Shown piece after piece: positions 41,873-50,053 of a stretch of 64,000 nt of DNA. The stretch comes from an uncultured Acidobacteriaceae bacterium (GTDB lineage Bacteria; Acidobacteriota; Terriglobia; Terriglobales; Acidobacteriaceae). Made by a program: the position numbers and the translations under genes. The notes below the pieces were generated by a model that saw only the letters and a program-made list of their open reading frames with translations, searched no databases and was not told the DNA's origin. Where the stretch lies: assembly GCA_937879855.1 (NCBI GenBank), contig CALFMO010000007.1, positions 310,001-374,000 on the forward strand. The letters are read 5' to 3'. Each line of letters opens with the position of its first letter. The stretch's first letter is position 1.

Positions 41873-41996
41873 CTTCTTTGCGATCTCCGCGGGAGTTTCT
41901 CTGCGACCTCAGCGGTTAAAAGCTTTTCCTAGCCTTGTCACGAAAAAGCTTCAACCGCTGAGATCGCTAAGAAACTTCGCGGAGATCGCGGAGAAG
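41873..41996. repeat. Large inverted repeat of the GATCTCCGCG/CTCAGCGG family
   Basis: Two arms of about 54 nt (41873-41927 and 41943-41996) are complementary with several mismatches; TTTGCGATCTCCGCG matches CGCGGAGATCGCGGAG, and CAGCGGTT-AAAAGCTTTT matches AAAAAGCTTCAACCGCTG. The loop is 15 nt. It fills the divergent gap between the propeller gene and the alpha-galactosidase gene. A decayed relative is at 6279-6312. Confidence 0.8.
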
Positions 41997-42061
41997 GGCA
42001 AGTCGGGCCTCGCTTCTATCTTTCAGTACTAATCTGCGAGGGCTTCTGGTAAAACGTGTGC

Positions 42062-43270
42062 ATGAAAATAAGACGTGCCGTGTCTATCTTTTTCGTATGC
42101 GTGCTGCTACTTGCCACTGGCGTGGAGGCACAGGAGAAAACTTCTCCGTCGGCGAATCTGGCGCTGACCCCGCCCATGGGATGGAATTCATGGAACAAGT
42201 TCGCCTGCAATGTCAGCGAGGATCTGATCAAGGGCATGGCCGATACGGTTGTGAAGTCGGGCATGAAAGACGCGGGTTACGTGTACGTGAATATTGACGA
42301 CTGCTGGCAGGTGAGCCGCGACGCCAGCGGCAACATCGTCGTCGACCCGCAGCACTTTCCGCATGGCATGAAAGTGGTGGGCGATTATATTCATTCGCTC
42401 GGGCTGAAGTTCGGCGTCTATTCTGACGCGGGCTCGAAGACCTGCGCGGGCCGTCCCGGCGGCCTGGGGCACGAGTTTCAGGATGCTATCCAGTATGCGG
42501 CTTGGGGCGTCGATTATTTGAAATATGACTGGTGCCACACCAGCACGCAGGACGCCAAGGCATCCTATGCGAACATTCGCGCCGCCCTCGATGCGGCTGG
42601 ACGCCCGATCGTGCTGAGCATCTGCGAATGGGGAACGGCCAAGCCGTGGCTGTGGGGCAAAGAAGTAGGCGGGAACCTGTGGCGAACCACAGGCGACATC
42701 AACGACCGCTGGGGAGGCCAGGAGAAATGGAAGGACGGCAGTTGCTGCTCCAACGGAGTGATGGCGATTCTCGATCAGGAAGCGCCACTGTATTCCTACG
42801 CAGGCCCCGGCCACTGGAACGATCCCGACATGCTCGAGGTCGGCAACGGCGGAATGACGGATGAGGAGTATCGCACGCATTTCAGTTTGTGGGCGATCCT
42901 GGCTGCGCCCCTGATCGCGGGTAATGACCTGCGCAACATGCGCCCTGAAATTCACGACATTCTCAGCAATAAAGAAGTGATTGCCGTGGATCAGGACGCG
43001 CTGGGACGACAGGGTGAGCGCGTAGCAAAGAATGGCGATCTGGAAGTTTGGGCGAAGCAGCTAAACGATGGAAGCCGCGCGGTGGTGCTGTTGAATCGCA
43101 GTGGGGCCGAACAGCAAATCTCGGTCGACTGGAAGGATTTGGGATATCCCGATCACCTCAGCGCTTCCGTCCGCGACTTGTGGCAGCACAAGGATCTGGG
43201 AAAACTCACGGGGAAGTTTTCAGCGCCAGTTGCCTCGCACGGAGTAGTGATGGTCACGGTAAAACCGTAA
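42062..43270 (+). CDS. Secreted alpha-galactosidase, glycoside hydrolase family 27
   Basis: The 402-residue enzyme has a signal peptide (residues 1-24, ending GVEA-QE) and a family GH27 catalytic domain starting LTPPMGWNSWNKF. The nucleophile is Asp156 in YLKYDWC and the acid/base Asp212 in WRTTGDI; both are intact. Conserved Cys residues and GPGHWNDPDML are present. The C-terminal 80 residues form the usual beta-sandwich. It should release terminal alpha-galactose from plant galacto-oligosaccharides or galactomannan. The start at 42062 is preferred over a GTG two codons up; a TAAAAC box lies 6 nt before the latter region. Confidence 0.95.
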   Translation: MKIRRAVSIFFVCVLLLATGVEAQEKTSPSANLALTPPMGWNSWNKFACNVSEDLIKGMADTVVKSGMKDAGYVYVNIDDCWQVSRDASGNIVVDPQHFPHGMKVVGDYIHSLGLKFGVYSDAGSKTCAGRPGGLGHEFQDAIQYAAWGVDYLKYDWCHTSTQDAKASYANIRAALDAAGRPIVLSICEWGTAKPWLWGKEVGGNLWRTTGDINDRWGGQEKWKDGSCCSNGVMAILDQEAPLYSYAGPGHWNDPDMLEVGNGGMTDEEYRTHFSLWAILAAPLIAGNDLRNMRPEIHDILSNKEVIAVDQDALGRQGERVAKNGDLEVWAKQLNDGSRAVVLLNRSGAEQQISVDWKDLGYPDHLSASVRDLWQHKDLGKLTGKFSAPVASHGVVMVTVKP

Positions 43271-43286
43271 TCACTACAAGCCCATG

Positions 43287-43363
43287 CACCACGAAAGACA
43301 CGAAGTATCACAAAGGACCAGATTTGGATGTTTCCTTAGTGCACCTTCGTGTCCTTCGTGGTG
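43287..43363. repeat. AACCAC-family palindromic repeat, diverged copy
   Basis: CACCACGAAAGACACGAAG and on (43287-43317) pairs with an inverted arm (43333-43363) ending CCTTCGTGTCCTTCGTGGTG. Several mismatches lie near the loop while the outer 18 bp are well kept. It sits between two convergent genes, where it could end both transcripts. Confidence 0.75.
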
Positions 43364-43369
43364 AAGCCT

Positions 43370-43624
43370 TCACGGATTCTTCTTGAGTTCTTCCATCACG
43401 CTTTGGATCAGCTCTTTCGCGTCACTCAAGCTCTTCATGATGATTTGAATGTCCATGACCGGTTTGCCCGGCCAACGCTGGCTCTGGCAATAGACGCCGT
43501 GCTGGCCGACTAACGCCATGGCGTCGGTGATCGCGTCCATGGTGACGGCGAGACGGCCGCGGGGCACGCCCATCATGGTCTCGTAATGTTCCAGTTCTTC
43601 CTGCTTTTCATCGAATACCGGCAT
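43370..43624 (-). CDS. Small cytoplasmic protein of unknown function
   Basis: The 84-residue protein begins MPVFDEKQEELEHYETMMGV and is helical and charged, with a single Cys and a C-terminal DAKELIQSVMEELKKN. I do not recognise the family. A TACAAT box ends 6 nt before the ATG at 43624, with no Shine-Dalgarno, the same arrangement as at 32578-32590. An upstream extension of 17 codons exists but passes through that box. Confidence 0.65.
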   Translation of the reverse strand: MPVFDEKQEELEHYETMMGVPRGRLAVTMDAITDAMALVGQHGVYCQSQRWPGKPVMDIQIIMKSLSDAKELIQSVMEELKKNP

Positions 43625-43728
43625 GGGACGATTGTAACTGTGCTCGCGCGTGCGGCATAATTGGCGCGCTGACATAAATCCAATTCACACGTCCAAAGCT
43701 CAACGACCAGTTCCTCAAAGGAGAAACC

Positions 43729-44274
43729 ATGCAGAAGAAAATTGCTTATGTCATCGGCCTGATTTTTACTCTCAGCATTTTTGCCGCCTGTCAGGGGAAA
43801 CCCAGTCCTGCGGCTTCCGCGTCGTGCGATCTCGGAGGGGGCAAATCCATTAAGACGGACTACTCCAGCCCGCGGCTTCGCGGACGCAAGATGATCGGGG
43901 AGCACGAGCCTTACGGACAAGTCTGGCGCAACGGGGCCAACGCGGCGACAACCTTCGTCACGACCAGCGATCTTGTCGTCGACGGAAAAAACGTGCCTGC
44001 TGGGAGCTACACGTTGTTCGTCCTTCCGAATCCCGACAAGTGGACGCTCATCATCAATAAGAAAACTGGTGAGTGGGGGATTCCCTACAAGTATGAGAGT
44101 GACGAACTGGCTCGGGTCGACATGAAGCTCTCCAAGCTTCCGTCGCCGGTCGAAAATTTCACGATTGCTTACGACAAGACTGGCTCGGGCTGCACTCTAC
44201 GCGAGGAGTGGGATACGACCCGCGCGACGGTCGATATCAAGTCTCCCGTCCTTGGCGATGACGTCAGAAAGTAG
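43729..44274 (+). CDS. DUF2911 lipoprotein
   Basis: The 181-residue protein has a lipoprotein signal peptide (lipobox IFAAC, Cys21) and one DUF2911 domain (about 45-175). Family phrases include YSSPRLRGRKM, WRNGANAATTFVTTSDL, AGSYTLFVLP, and WTLIINKKTGEWG. It should be attached to a membrane facing the periplasm. The function of DUF2911 is unknown. AAAGGAG lies 5 nt before the ATG, supporting the start. Confidence 0.9.
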   Translation: MQKKIAYVIGLIFTLSIFAACQGKPSPAASASCDLGGGKSIKTDYSSPRLRGRKMIGEHEPYGQVWRNGANAATTFVTTSDLVVDGKNVPAGSYTLFVLPNPDKWTLIINKKTGEWGIPYKYESDELARVDMKLSKLPSPVENFTIAYDKTGSGCTLREEWDTTRATVDIKSPVLGDDVRK

Positions 44275-44764
44275 ACGTCGCCTCTGTTACAAAATCATAA
44301 TCGGGTCAACGAAGACTGAACCAGTCGTGGAATCGAAGGTTCGGGCCAGCAGTTGTTAGCGGAGACTATAACCGCCAGCTTGGCCCTAGCCCCTCAATTT
44401 ACTGCGGAATGATGGCCTTGCTCCACTCGCTTTGGGTGAATCAATATTCCTCGTGGGGTATTTTCAAAGCTGTAACATAGACGAGCGCCATTCGTGTGGT
44501 GGTGTAGCCGACTTGCCGATAATGATTCTGAAACGGTGGGGAGGGCCCCCCTCGTGGCCAAAATTTTTTCCCGATTCGGCCTTAGAACAACCGTAAAAGC
44601 GTCGCCGCCAAGGTTTATTTCACACCGTTTTCCACAGCCGAAAAGCGGCTTCGGGCTTCCGCTATCCGTCTTTCGGAATGAACGCATTCGTTTCGGAAGC
44701 CGAAAGCCGCTTCCGAGCGCCGGAAGCCGCATCGCCCCTGCTAAAATTTCATCTATTAACCTGC
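44275..44764. other. 490-bp intergenic region with a cruciform-type inverted repeat
   Basis: No ORF here looks coding. AGCGGCTTCGGGCTTCCG (44644-44661) is matched by an inverted arm at 44694-44711 at 16 of 18 positions, with a smaller inner stem (GAATG/CATTC) inside the 32-nt loop. The repeat is 53 nt before the ABC exporter start. TAAAAT near 44741 could be a -10 element for that gene. The rest shows nothing I can name. Confidence 0.5.
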
Positions 44765-46579
44765 ATGCTGCCCAAGAGTTTGCGCCCGCTGCTGCCGTAT
44801 CTGAAACGCTACCGTTGGAGTTACGTCGCGGGTACGCTCTGCGTCTTCCTCACTAACGGCATCTGGATCCTGTTTCCGCTGGTGCTCGGCAAAGCCGCGG
44901 ACGATCTCCACACAGGCGTAACTCGACACAAACTCTTGGTTTACGCGGGACTGTTGCTCGCCATCGCAGTCACCAAAGGCATTTTCCAGTTCCTCACCCG
45001 CTGGATCGTGATCGGCATCTCGCGCGACATCGAGTTCGACCTGCGCAACGATCTCTTCGCGCGCCTCGAAATTCTCTCCTACTCCTACTATCAGCGCCAT
45101 CGCACTGGCGATATTATGGCGCGCGCCACCAACGACCTGAATGCGGTCCGCATGCTGCTCGGTCCCGCGATCATGTATTCGGCCAACACCATCGTCTACA
45201 CGGCGGGCGCGCTCGCCTTCATGATCACCATCAGCCCGTGGCTCACGCTTTACACGTTCCTGCCACTGCCTGCGGTCAGCATCGTGATCCAGACTTTTGG
45301 CCGAAGGATTCATGAGCGCTTCGAAAGAATTCAGGCGATGTTCTCCGACATCTCGGCGCGCGCGCAGGAGAACTTTTCCGGCGCTCGACTCATCCGCGCC
45401 TACGTTCAGGAAGACGCCGAGATTCGTGCCTTCGAAGCCGAGAACCAGGAATACATTCGCCGCAGCCTGAAGTTGGTGCGCCTCATGGGTATGCTCTGGC
45501 CCACGCTCGAACTTATGCTGGGTTGCGCCGTAGTGCTGGTGTTGTGGCTCGGCGGACGCGAAGTCATCCACGGACTCGCGCATGTAACGCTGGTTTCGAA
45601 TCTCGGGAACTCGCATCCAGCAATTATCACCACGCTCTCTCTCTCCGGCTCGATGAGCGTTGGGCAGTTCGTCTCGTTCAGCACTTACATGATGCAGCTC
45701 ACCTGGCCGATCATCGCTCTCGGCTGGGTCATCAACATTTTCCAGCGTGGAACTGCGTCGCTCATTCGCATCAGCGAAATCATGCATGAGCAGCCCGAGA
45801 TTCAGGATGCTCCCAGTGTGCAAGATCGCGAGGTCGCAGGCGAGATCGAATTCCGCAGTCTCAACTTCAGCTACGACGGCAAGCAGGTTCTGCGCGATGT
45901 TAATCTGCGCATTCCCGCAGGCAGCAGCCTCGCGATCGTTGGCCCGACCGGTTCCGGCAAAACAACGTTGGTGAGCCTGATCCCGCGCATCTACGACGCG
46001 GAATCAGGCATGGTTCTGATCGACGGTCGACCGATTCGCGAATATCTGGTGGCCTCGCTGCGCAAGAATATCGGATTCGTTCCGCAGGAGACGTTTTTGT
46101 TCAGCGACCGCATTCGCGAGAACATCGCTTTGGGCGTGGACTCTGCCACGGATCAGGAAATTCACAACGCCGCCGAAGCTGCTAACATCGCTGCCGACAT
46201 CGAGAGCTTTCCGGAAGGCTACGAAACGATGGTGGGCGAGCGCGGCATCACACTCTCTGGAGGCCAGAAGCAGCGTACAGCGATTGCGCGCGCGCTCATC
46301 CGCAATCCGAAGATCCTGATCCTCGACGACGCGCTCTCCAGCGTCGACACGCACACCGAAGACAAAATTCTCAACCACCTGCGCGACGTGATGCGCGGCC
46401 GCACCACGATCTTCATTTCGCACCGCGTCTCCACCGTCCGCAATGCCGATCGCATCGCGGTGCTGCATGGCGGACGCATCGTCGAACTCGGAACCCACGA
46501 CGAACTTCTTGCCTTGAACGGCTACTACTGCGACCTGTATAACAAGCAATTGCTGGAAGAAGAACTAGCCGAAGTTTGA
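44765..46579 (+). CDS. ABC exporter, fused membrane and ATPase domains (MsbA/MdlB-like)
   Basis: The 604-residue half-transporter has six membrane helices (about 1-330) then an ATPase domain with Walker A GPTGSGKT (393-400), the LSGGQKQR signature, Walker B ILILDDALSSVD and the switch His in IFISHRVSTV. It should work as a homodimer exporting lipids or drugs. A stretch of about 30 residues (GLAHVTLVSNLGNSHPAIIT and on, about 270-297), rich in Ser, Leu and Thr, interrupts the membrane domain where most relatives have a short loop. The ATG at 44765 begins MLPKSLRPLLPYLKRYRW, the usual start. Confidence 0.92.
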   Translation: MLPKSLRPLLPYLKRYRWSYVAGTLCVFLTNGIWILFPLVLGKAADDLHTGVTRHKLLVYAGLLLAIAVTKGIFQFLTRWIVIGISRDIEFDLRNDLFARLEILSYSYYQRHRTGDIMARATNDLNAVRMLLGPAIMYSANTIVYTAGALAFMITISPWLTLYTFLPLPAVSIVIQTFGRRIHERFERIQAMFSDISARAQENFSGARLIRAYVQEDAEIRAFEAENQEYIRRSLKLVRLMGMLWPTLELMLGCAVVLVLWLGGREVIHGLAHVTLVSNLGNSHPAIITTLSLSGSMSVGQFVSFSTYMMQLTWPIIALGWVINIFQRGTASLIRISEIMHEQPEIQDAPSVQDREVAGEIEFRSLNFSYDGKQVLRDVNLRIPAGSSLAIVGPTGSGKTTLVSLIPRIYDAESGMVLIDGRPIREYLVASLRKNIGFVPQETFLFSDRIRENIALGVDSATDQEIHNAAEAANIAADIESFPEGYETMVGERGITLSGGQKQRTAIARALIRNPKILILDDALSSVDTHTEDKILNHLRDVMRGRTTIFISHRVSTVRNADRIAVLHGGRIVELGTHDELLALNGYYCDLYNKQLLEEELAEV

Positions 46580-46612
46580 CCAGCTGTTGCGACTTTGCGA
46601 GAAAGAATGTGG

Positions 46613-46632
46613 GGACAGCCGCCCTCGGCTGT
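46613..46632 (+). terminator. Hairpin after the ABC exporter gene
   Basis: GACAGCCG and CGGCTGTC form an 8-bp perfect stem with a CCCT loop, 34 nt past the exporter stop codon. There is no T-run, so it may be a dispersed GC-rich palindrome as much as a terminator. Confidence 0.4.
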
Positions 46633-46730
46633 CAGTGAGCGAAGCTCGACGCGGTTTTCGGACGTGCGGGGATATTTCCAGCAATTACGTTTTCTTGACA
46701 ACGCCAGAGGCTCGAGTCGTTACACTTGCC

Positions 46731-47423
46731 ATGACTATGCTTACCATGCAGCGGGTTAACACTCCGGAAATCCTCGATTCCGACGCCTGCCCGCCCGTCG
46801 AGGCCGAAACTTCGCTGCGCGATTTGTGCCGCATCAACCGCTGGTTCGGCGGAGTTTCCACAACCCGAAAGCTGATTGAACGAGTTGCGGCTGCAACCGG
46901 CGAGAAGAGATTCTCCGTGCTGGAAGTCGCCGCCGGATTCGGTGAAGTGTCGAAGACCGCGGGCCTACAACTCGAGCGCAAAGGTATTTCGCTGGAGGTC
47001 ACCGACCTGGATCGCGTGCGCAGCCACCTCGTGCGCGGAAACCGCGCTGTGGTTGCCGACGCGCTCGAACTTCCATTTCAATGCAATAGTTTTGATCTGG
47101 TCAGTTGCAGCCTTTTCGCTCACCACCTGGAGCCTGCCGAACTGGCGCAGTTTACCCGAGAGGCGCTGCGCGTGAGCCGTCGCGCGGTTTTGATCAACGA
47201 TCTCGTACGCCATCCCATGCATCTGGCGCTGGTCTATGCAGGCTTTGCCGTCATGCGAAGTTATGTTTCGCGAGTGGACGGTTTGGCTTCGGTGCGGCGA
47301 GCCTATGTTCCGGATGAGATGCGGCAAATTCTTTCGTCGGCTGCGGGCCCTTCGGGGCGTGTGGAGATCTCACGCCACTTCCTGTTTCGTATGGGAGCGA
47401 TTGCATGGAAAAACCATTGTTGA
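46731..47423 (+). CDS. Class I SAM-dependent methyltransferase
   Basis: The protein has 230 residues from the ATG at 46731; further ATGs in the same frame at 46737 and 46746 are also usable. Motif I is VLEVAAGFGEVSK, motif II LEVTDLDRV, and the post-motif FDLVSCSLFAHHLEPAEL is typical of methyltransferase-11 proteins. The C-terminal half (VYAGFAVMRSYVSRVDGLAS) resembles small-molecule or polyketide/quinone methyltransferases, but no such pathway gene is adjacent. It is convergent with the next gene over a long inverted repeat. Confidence 0.82.
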   Translation: MTMLTMQRVNTPEILDSDACPPVEAETSLRDLCRINRWFGGVSTTRKLIERVAAATGEKRFSVLEVAAGFGEVSKTAGLQLERKGISLEVTDLDRVRSHLVRGNRAVVADALELPFQCNSFDLVSCSLFAHHLEPAELAQFTREALRVSRRAVLINDLVRHPMHLALVYAGFAVMRSYVSRVDGLASVRRAYVPDEMRQILSSAAGPSGRVEISRHFLFRMGAIAWKNHC

Positions 47424-47499
47424 CTGATGATTTTTGATTGAACCACTCAGACTCCGCCCTGTGGCTTTTCAATCGACATTAAAAATCATCAATCAACAA
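47417..47499. terminator. Bidirectional terminator-like inverted repeat between convergent genes
   Basis: An AT-rich arm TTGACTGATGATTTTTGATT (within 47417-47442) is complementary to ATCATCAATCAACAA with TTCAATC (47468-47499), the second arm carrying a 6-nt insertion. T-runs occur on both strands, so it can act on both genes. Its low GC stands out from the surroundings. Confidence 0.65.
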
Positions 47500-47504
47500 T
47501 CGCC

Positions 47505-48227
47505 TCAACGCACCACCAGCACTTCCCTGACATTGTCGCGGGCCAGGAAGAACTTGATGGAGGCGAAGTCGCGGAAGAGGGTTTCGATGTGGCGGTTGTT
47601 GAAGACGCGTTGCAGTCGGAAGCCTTCGCTGACGGCGGTGTGAACGGCTCCGGTGGGTCCGCGTCGCGTTTCGCGGCGCAGGACGATAGGCTGCATTTCA
47701 AGCGTATCTTTTCCCACGATGTGGAAGCGGTAGCAGGGCGAATCTGGCCCCGCGTCCTTGGTGTGGAAAAACGCCAGCATCATACCGCCCGGCTTTAGTA
47801 CCGACCACAGGCGTCCCATCACCGGCCGCACCAGACTTTCGTCGAGATAATCGGGCAGGTTCCAGCAAAGCACAACATCGAAATGCGCAGCGGGATAAAC
47901 CAGGTTGTCGGCGAGAAAACGGCGGCTGTCGAGGATGCGATTCCCCTGCTCATCTTTGGTCGCGAGATTGGGATCGGTGGAGGCCACGAGAAGATCTTCG
48001 CTGTAAATCTTGTGGCTTCGTTCGGTGAAGAAGCGGATGTTCGAAGCGGACGTAGAACCAAGATCGAGTACACATAAGGGAGTCTCGGTTTGCCACACGC
48101 GAGCGAGTTCTCCCAGACTGCTGGAACGGCGAACGAGTTTTTGGGCAGCCTGCGATGGAGTCGCTTCCGTTCCTCCGCCCGTTGAGCCCCGAAAAAGCTT
48201 CATGAAATTCTGAGTGACTGATGCCAT
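47505..48227 (-). CDS. Methyltransferase-like protein
   Basis: The 240-residue protein has a class I methyltransferase layout: motif I is VLDLGSTSASNIRFF, followed by a charged strand KIYSEDLL, an unusual insertion, FDVVLCWNLPDYLDE as motif IV, and LKPGGMMLAFFH as motif V/VI. Motif I lacks the usual GxGxG (here GSTSAS), so SAM binding may differ or be lost. The first 35 residues are Ser/Thr/Gly-rich. Target unknown. It is transcribed towards the methyltransferase above it; the bactofilin gene lies behind its start on the same strand. Confidence 0.75.
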   Translation of the reverse strand: MASVTQNFMKLFRGSTGGGTEATPSQAAQKLVRRSSSLGELARVWQTETPLCVLDLGSTSASNIRFFTERSHKIYSEDLLVASTDPNLATKDEQGNRILDSRRFLADNLVYPAAHFDVVLCWNLPDYLDESLVRPVMGRLWSVLKPGGMMLAFFHTKDAGPDSPCYRFHIVGKDTLEMQPIVLRRETRRGPTGAVHTAVSEGFRLQRVFNNRHIETLFRDFASIKFFLARDNVREVLVVR

Positions 48228-48338
48228 TTAGCTGATGCGTTTGATCGGAGGCGTCGCTGACCCGAGGCGACTGCTGCCCCAAGACTTGAACCGACCTCTA
48301 AAACCAACACTTTAACTCATTGCAAGGGCCGGCAAAAG

Positions 48339-48701
48339 TTACTTTCCGACCGCTTTCTCCGCCTTGCCCCCTTGAATGTCGATCTTGCCTTTCAGGTAAG
48401 CGCCTTCCTCGATGGCGATTCGCTGCGTCGAAATGTCGCCCGTAACTACGGCGGACTTGCGCAGGTCGACGCGATCGCTGGCCAGTATGTTGCCTTCGAG
48501 CTTGCCTTGCACGATTAAACCCTTAGCCTCAACCGAAGCCTTAACCTGGCCGTGCGGACCCACGGTCAAACTATTGTTTTTGAGGGAGATGCTGCCCTCG
48601 ACCTGACCGTCAACGTAAAGATCTTCGCTCCCCGACAATTCCCCTTTGATGACCACGGACTTGCCAATCTGCGCCAAATCTGCCGACAACGGAGCACTCA
48701 T
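48339..48701 (-). CDS. Bactofilin
   Basis: At 120 residues it is a single bactofilin (DUF583) domain, a right-handed beta-helix that polymerises into cytoskeletal filaments at the membrane. The pattern of short strands is visible: IGKSVVIKGELSGSEDLYVD, GQVEGSISLKNNSLTVGPHG and GKLEGNILASDRVDLR. The tail is Gly/Lys-rich. AAGGAG lies 6 nt before the ATG at 48701; the 104 codons of open frame above it are rejected as non-coding. Bactofilins shape cells or position enzymes; no partner peptidase is next to it. Confidence 0.92.
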   Translation of the reverse strand: MSAPLSADLAQIGKSVVIKGELSGSEDLYVDGQVEGSISLKNNSLTVGPHGQVKASVEAKGLIVQGKLEGNILASDRVDLRKSAVVTGDISTQRIAIEEGAYLKGKIDIQGGKAEKAVGK

Positions 48702-48907
48702 GTTGTTCTCCTTAAGGATGCGGGATAGTGCGCTACCAAGATTTCTGTTAGCAGGTACCGGGACGGCCGCGTCGCTTCCTTCGACTATACCCAACCAAGC
48801 GAGGATGCGGCAAGCTAGGTAACTTTGGTAACGCGAGAAACACGTGATCAAGTGAGCGGGAAAATGCGCGCTGCAACCCGCTGGGCAGATTGCTACACTA
48901 ACTGTGT

Positions 48908-49861
48908 ATGCGACGTGTGCAACAGAAACGGGCCACAAGGTTTTGCCCGGCGCTAATGGCGTTCGTTGCGTTGTTGTCGGCCGCAACGGCGGCGCTTGCG
49001 GCACAAGATGCAAAGACTTCGGAAATGTCGGCGGGGGAACTTGTACGCCTTACCGTCGCGAATGAAGTCGAAGCGGCGAACCATCCGGAGTTGCACCACA
49101 TGTTCCGATCCCGCCGACAGACGCCCAAAGGTTCGCAGACCCACATGTATGTTGAGACCAATCAGGCCTTGGCGGGAATGCTCATCGCAATCGACGACAA
49201 GCCGCTGACCGCGGAACAGCAACAGGCGGAACACAACCACCTGGACTGGCTGGTAAACAATCCCGTGCAACTTCGCAAGAAGGCCGCGCGAGAAAAAGAA
49301 GATGAAGACCGCAGTCTGCGGATTGTGAAAGCTTTGCCCGACGCATTTTTGTATGAATATGCAGGAACCGAAGAATGCGTTCCGGGGCTGGGTAAAGCTG
49401 GAGACCAGTTGTTGAAGTTGAATTTCAAACCGAATCCGGCCTATACGCCGCCGTCGCATGTGGAACAGGTTTTGAAGGGTATGCAAGGTGAGTTGCTGAT
49501 CGACAAGGAACTTCGCCGGCTCGCAAGAATCGACGGCACGCTTTTCCAGGAAGTTACGTTTGGCTGGGGAATTCTTGGCCACCTCGACAAGGGCGGACAC
49601 TTCCGCGTTCAGCAAGCCGACTTGGGCTTAGGCGATGGAGCCTGGGGCATCACCGAGATGAACTTGAACATGACCGGCAAGATCCTGATGTTCAAGGGCC
49701 TCAACATTGTTTCGGAGGAAGTGCTGAGCGACTTTCATCTCATGCCGGAGAAGTTGACCTTTGCGCAAGGCGTGCAGGCCTTGAAGACGGAAGAGGAAAA
49801 GATGGCGCATGCCAAGCAGGCGCCGGAGGCGACGTTGGCCAAAAAGCATCAGAGCAACTGA
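48908..49861 (+). CDS. Secreted protein of unknown function
   Basis: The 317-residue protein has a basic N-terminus and a signal sequence (about 13-32, FCPALMAFVALLSAATAALA). The mature protein resembles outer-membrane-lipoprotein-sorting (LolA-like) beta proteins: LKLNFKPNPAYTPPSHVEQV, LIDKELRRLARIDGTLFQEV and a Gly-rich FGWGILGHLDKGGHF, which are alternating strands. That likeness is weak. A TACACT box ends 8 nt before the ATG, with no Shine-Dalgarno, as for other genes here. It faces the gene cluster on the minus strand. Confidence 0.78.
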   Translation: MRRVQQKRATRFCPALMAFVALLSAATAALAAQDAKTSEMSAGELVRLTVANEVEAANHPELHHMFRSRRQTPKGSQTHMYVETNQALAGMLIAIDDKPLTAEQQQAEHNHLDWLVNNPVQLRKKAAREKEDEDRSLRIVKALPDAFLYEYAGTEECVPGLGKAGDQLLKLNFKPNPAYTPPSHVEQVLKGMQGELLIDKELRRLARIDGTLFQEVTFGWGILGHLDKGGHFRVQQADLGLGDGAWGITEMNLNMTGKILMFKGLNIVSEEVLSDFHLMPEKLTFAQGVQALKTEEEKMAHAKQAPEATLAKKHQSN

Positions 49862-50047
49862 GCGGAAGGGTTCTTCTTCCGCACTCGCAGAAGTCCTTTG
49901 ATCGAGCGCATCCTTCAGGGTTGCGGCCAGCATTTCCAGGTTCTCTCGGTTCACCCTGGCATCGGCCAATTCTTGTGCTCCGCGCAGCGAACCGAGTTCT
50001 TCAGCGAGCAGGGTGAGAGGTGAAAGATTCCAACCTGACGCGGCCAC
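49628..50047 (-). CDS. Doubtful ORF downstream of the enolase-superfamily gene
   Basis: A 139-codon ORF begins at a GTG 6 nt after the stop of the racemase gene. Its first 62 codons (…TLLAEELGSLRGAQELADAR…) lie in otherwise empty DNA and read like a helical protein, but the remaining 78 codons run antisense to the end of the secreted-protein gene. Either it is a chance ORF or a real short gene whose end has been lost. No family is recognised. Confidence 0.25.
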   Translation of the reverse strand: MAASGWNLSPLTLLAEELGSLRGAQELADARVNRENLEMLAATLKDALDQRTSASAEEEPFRSVALMLFGQRRLRRLLGMRHLFLFRLQGLHALRKGQLLRHEMKVAQHFLRNNVEALEHQDLAGHVQVHLGDAPGSIA

Positions 50048-50053
50048 AGACGC

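Noticed and set aside
43048..43386. ORF ending in a TTKDTK...LRVLRG-type peptide
   Set aside because: That peptide is simply the translation of the AACCAC palindromic repeat fused to out-of-frame alpha-galactosidase sequence.
44756..45823. 355-codon minus-strand ORF inside the ABC exporter gene
   Set aside because: It is rich in His, Asp and Glu as expected from reading GC-rich antisense; no start signal or motif.
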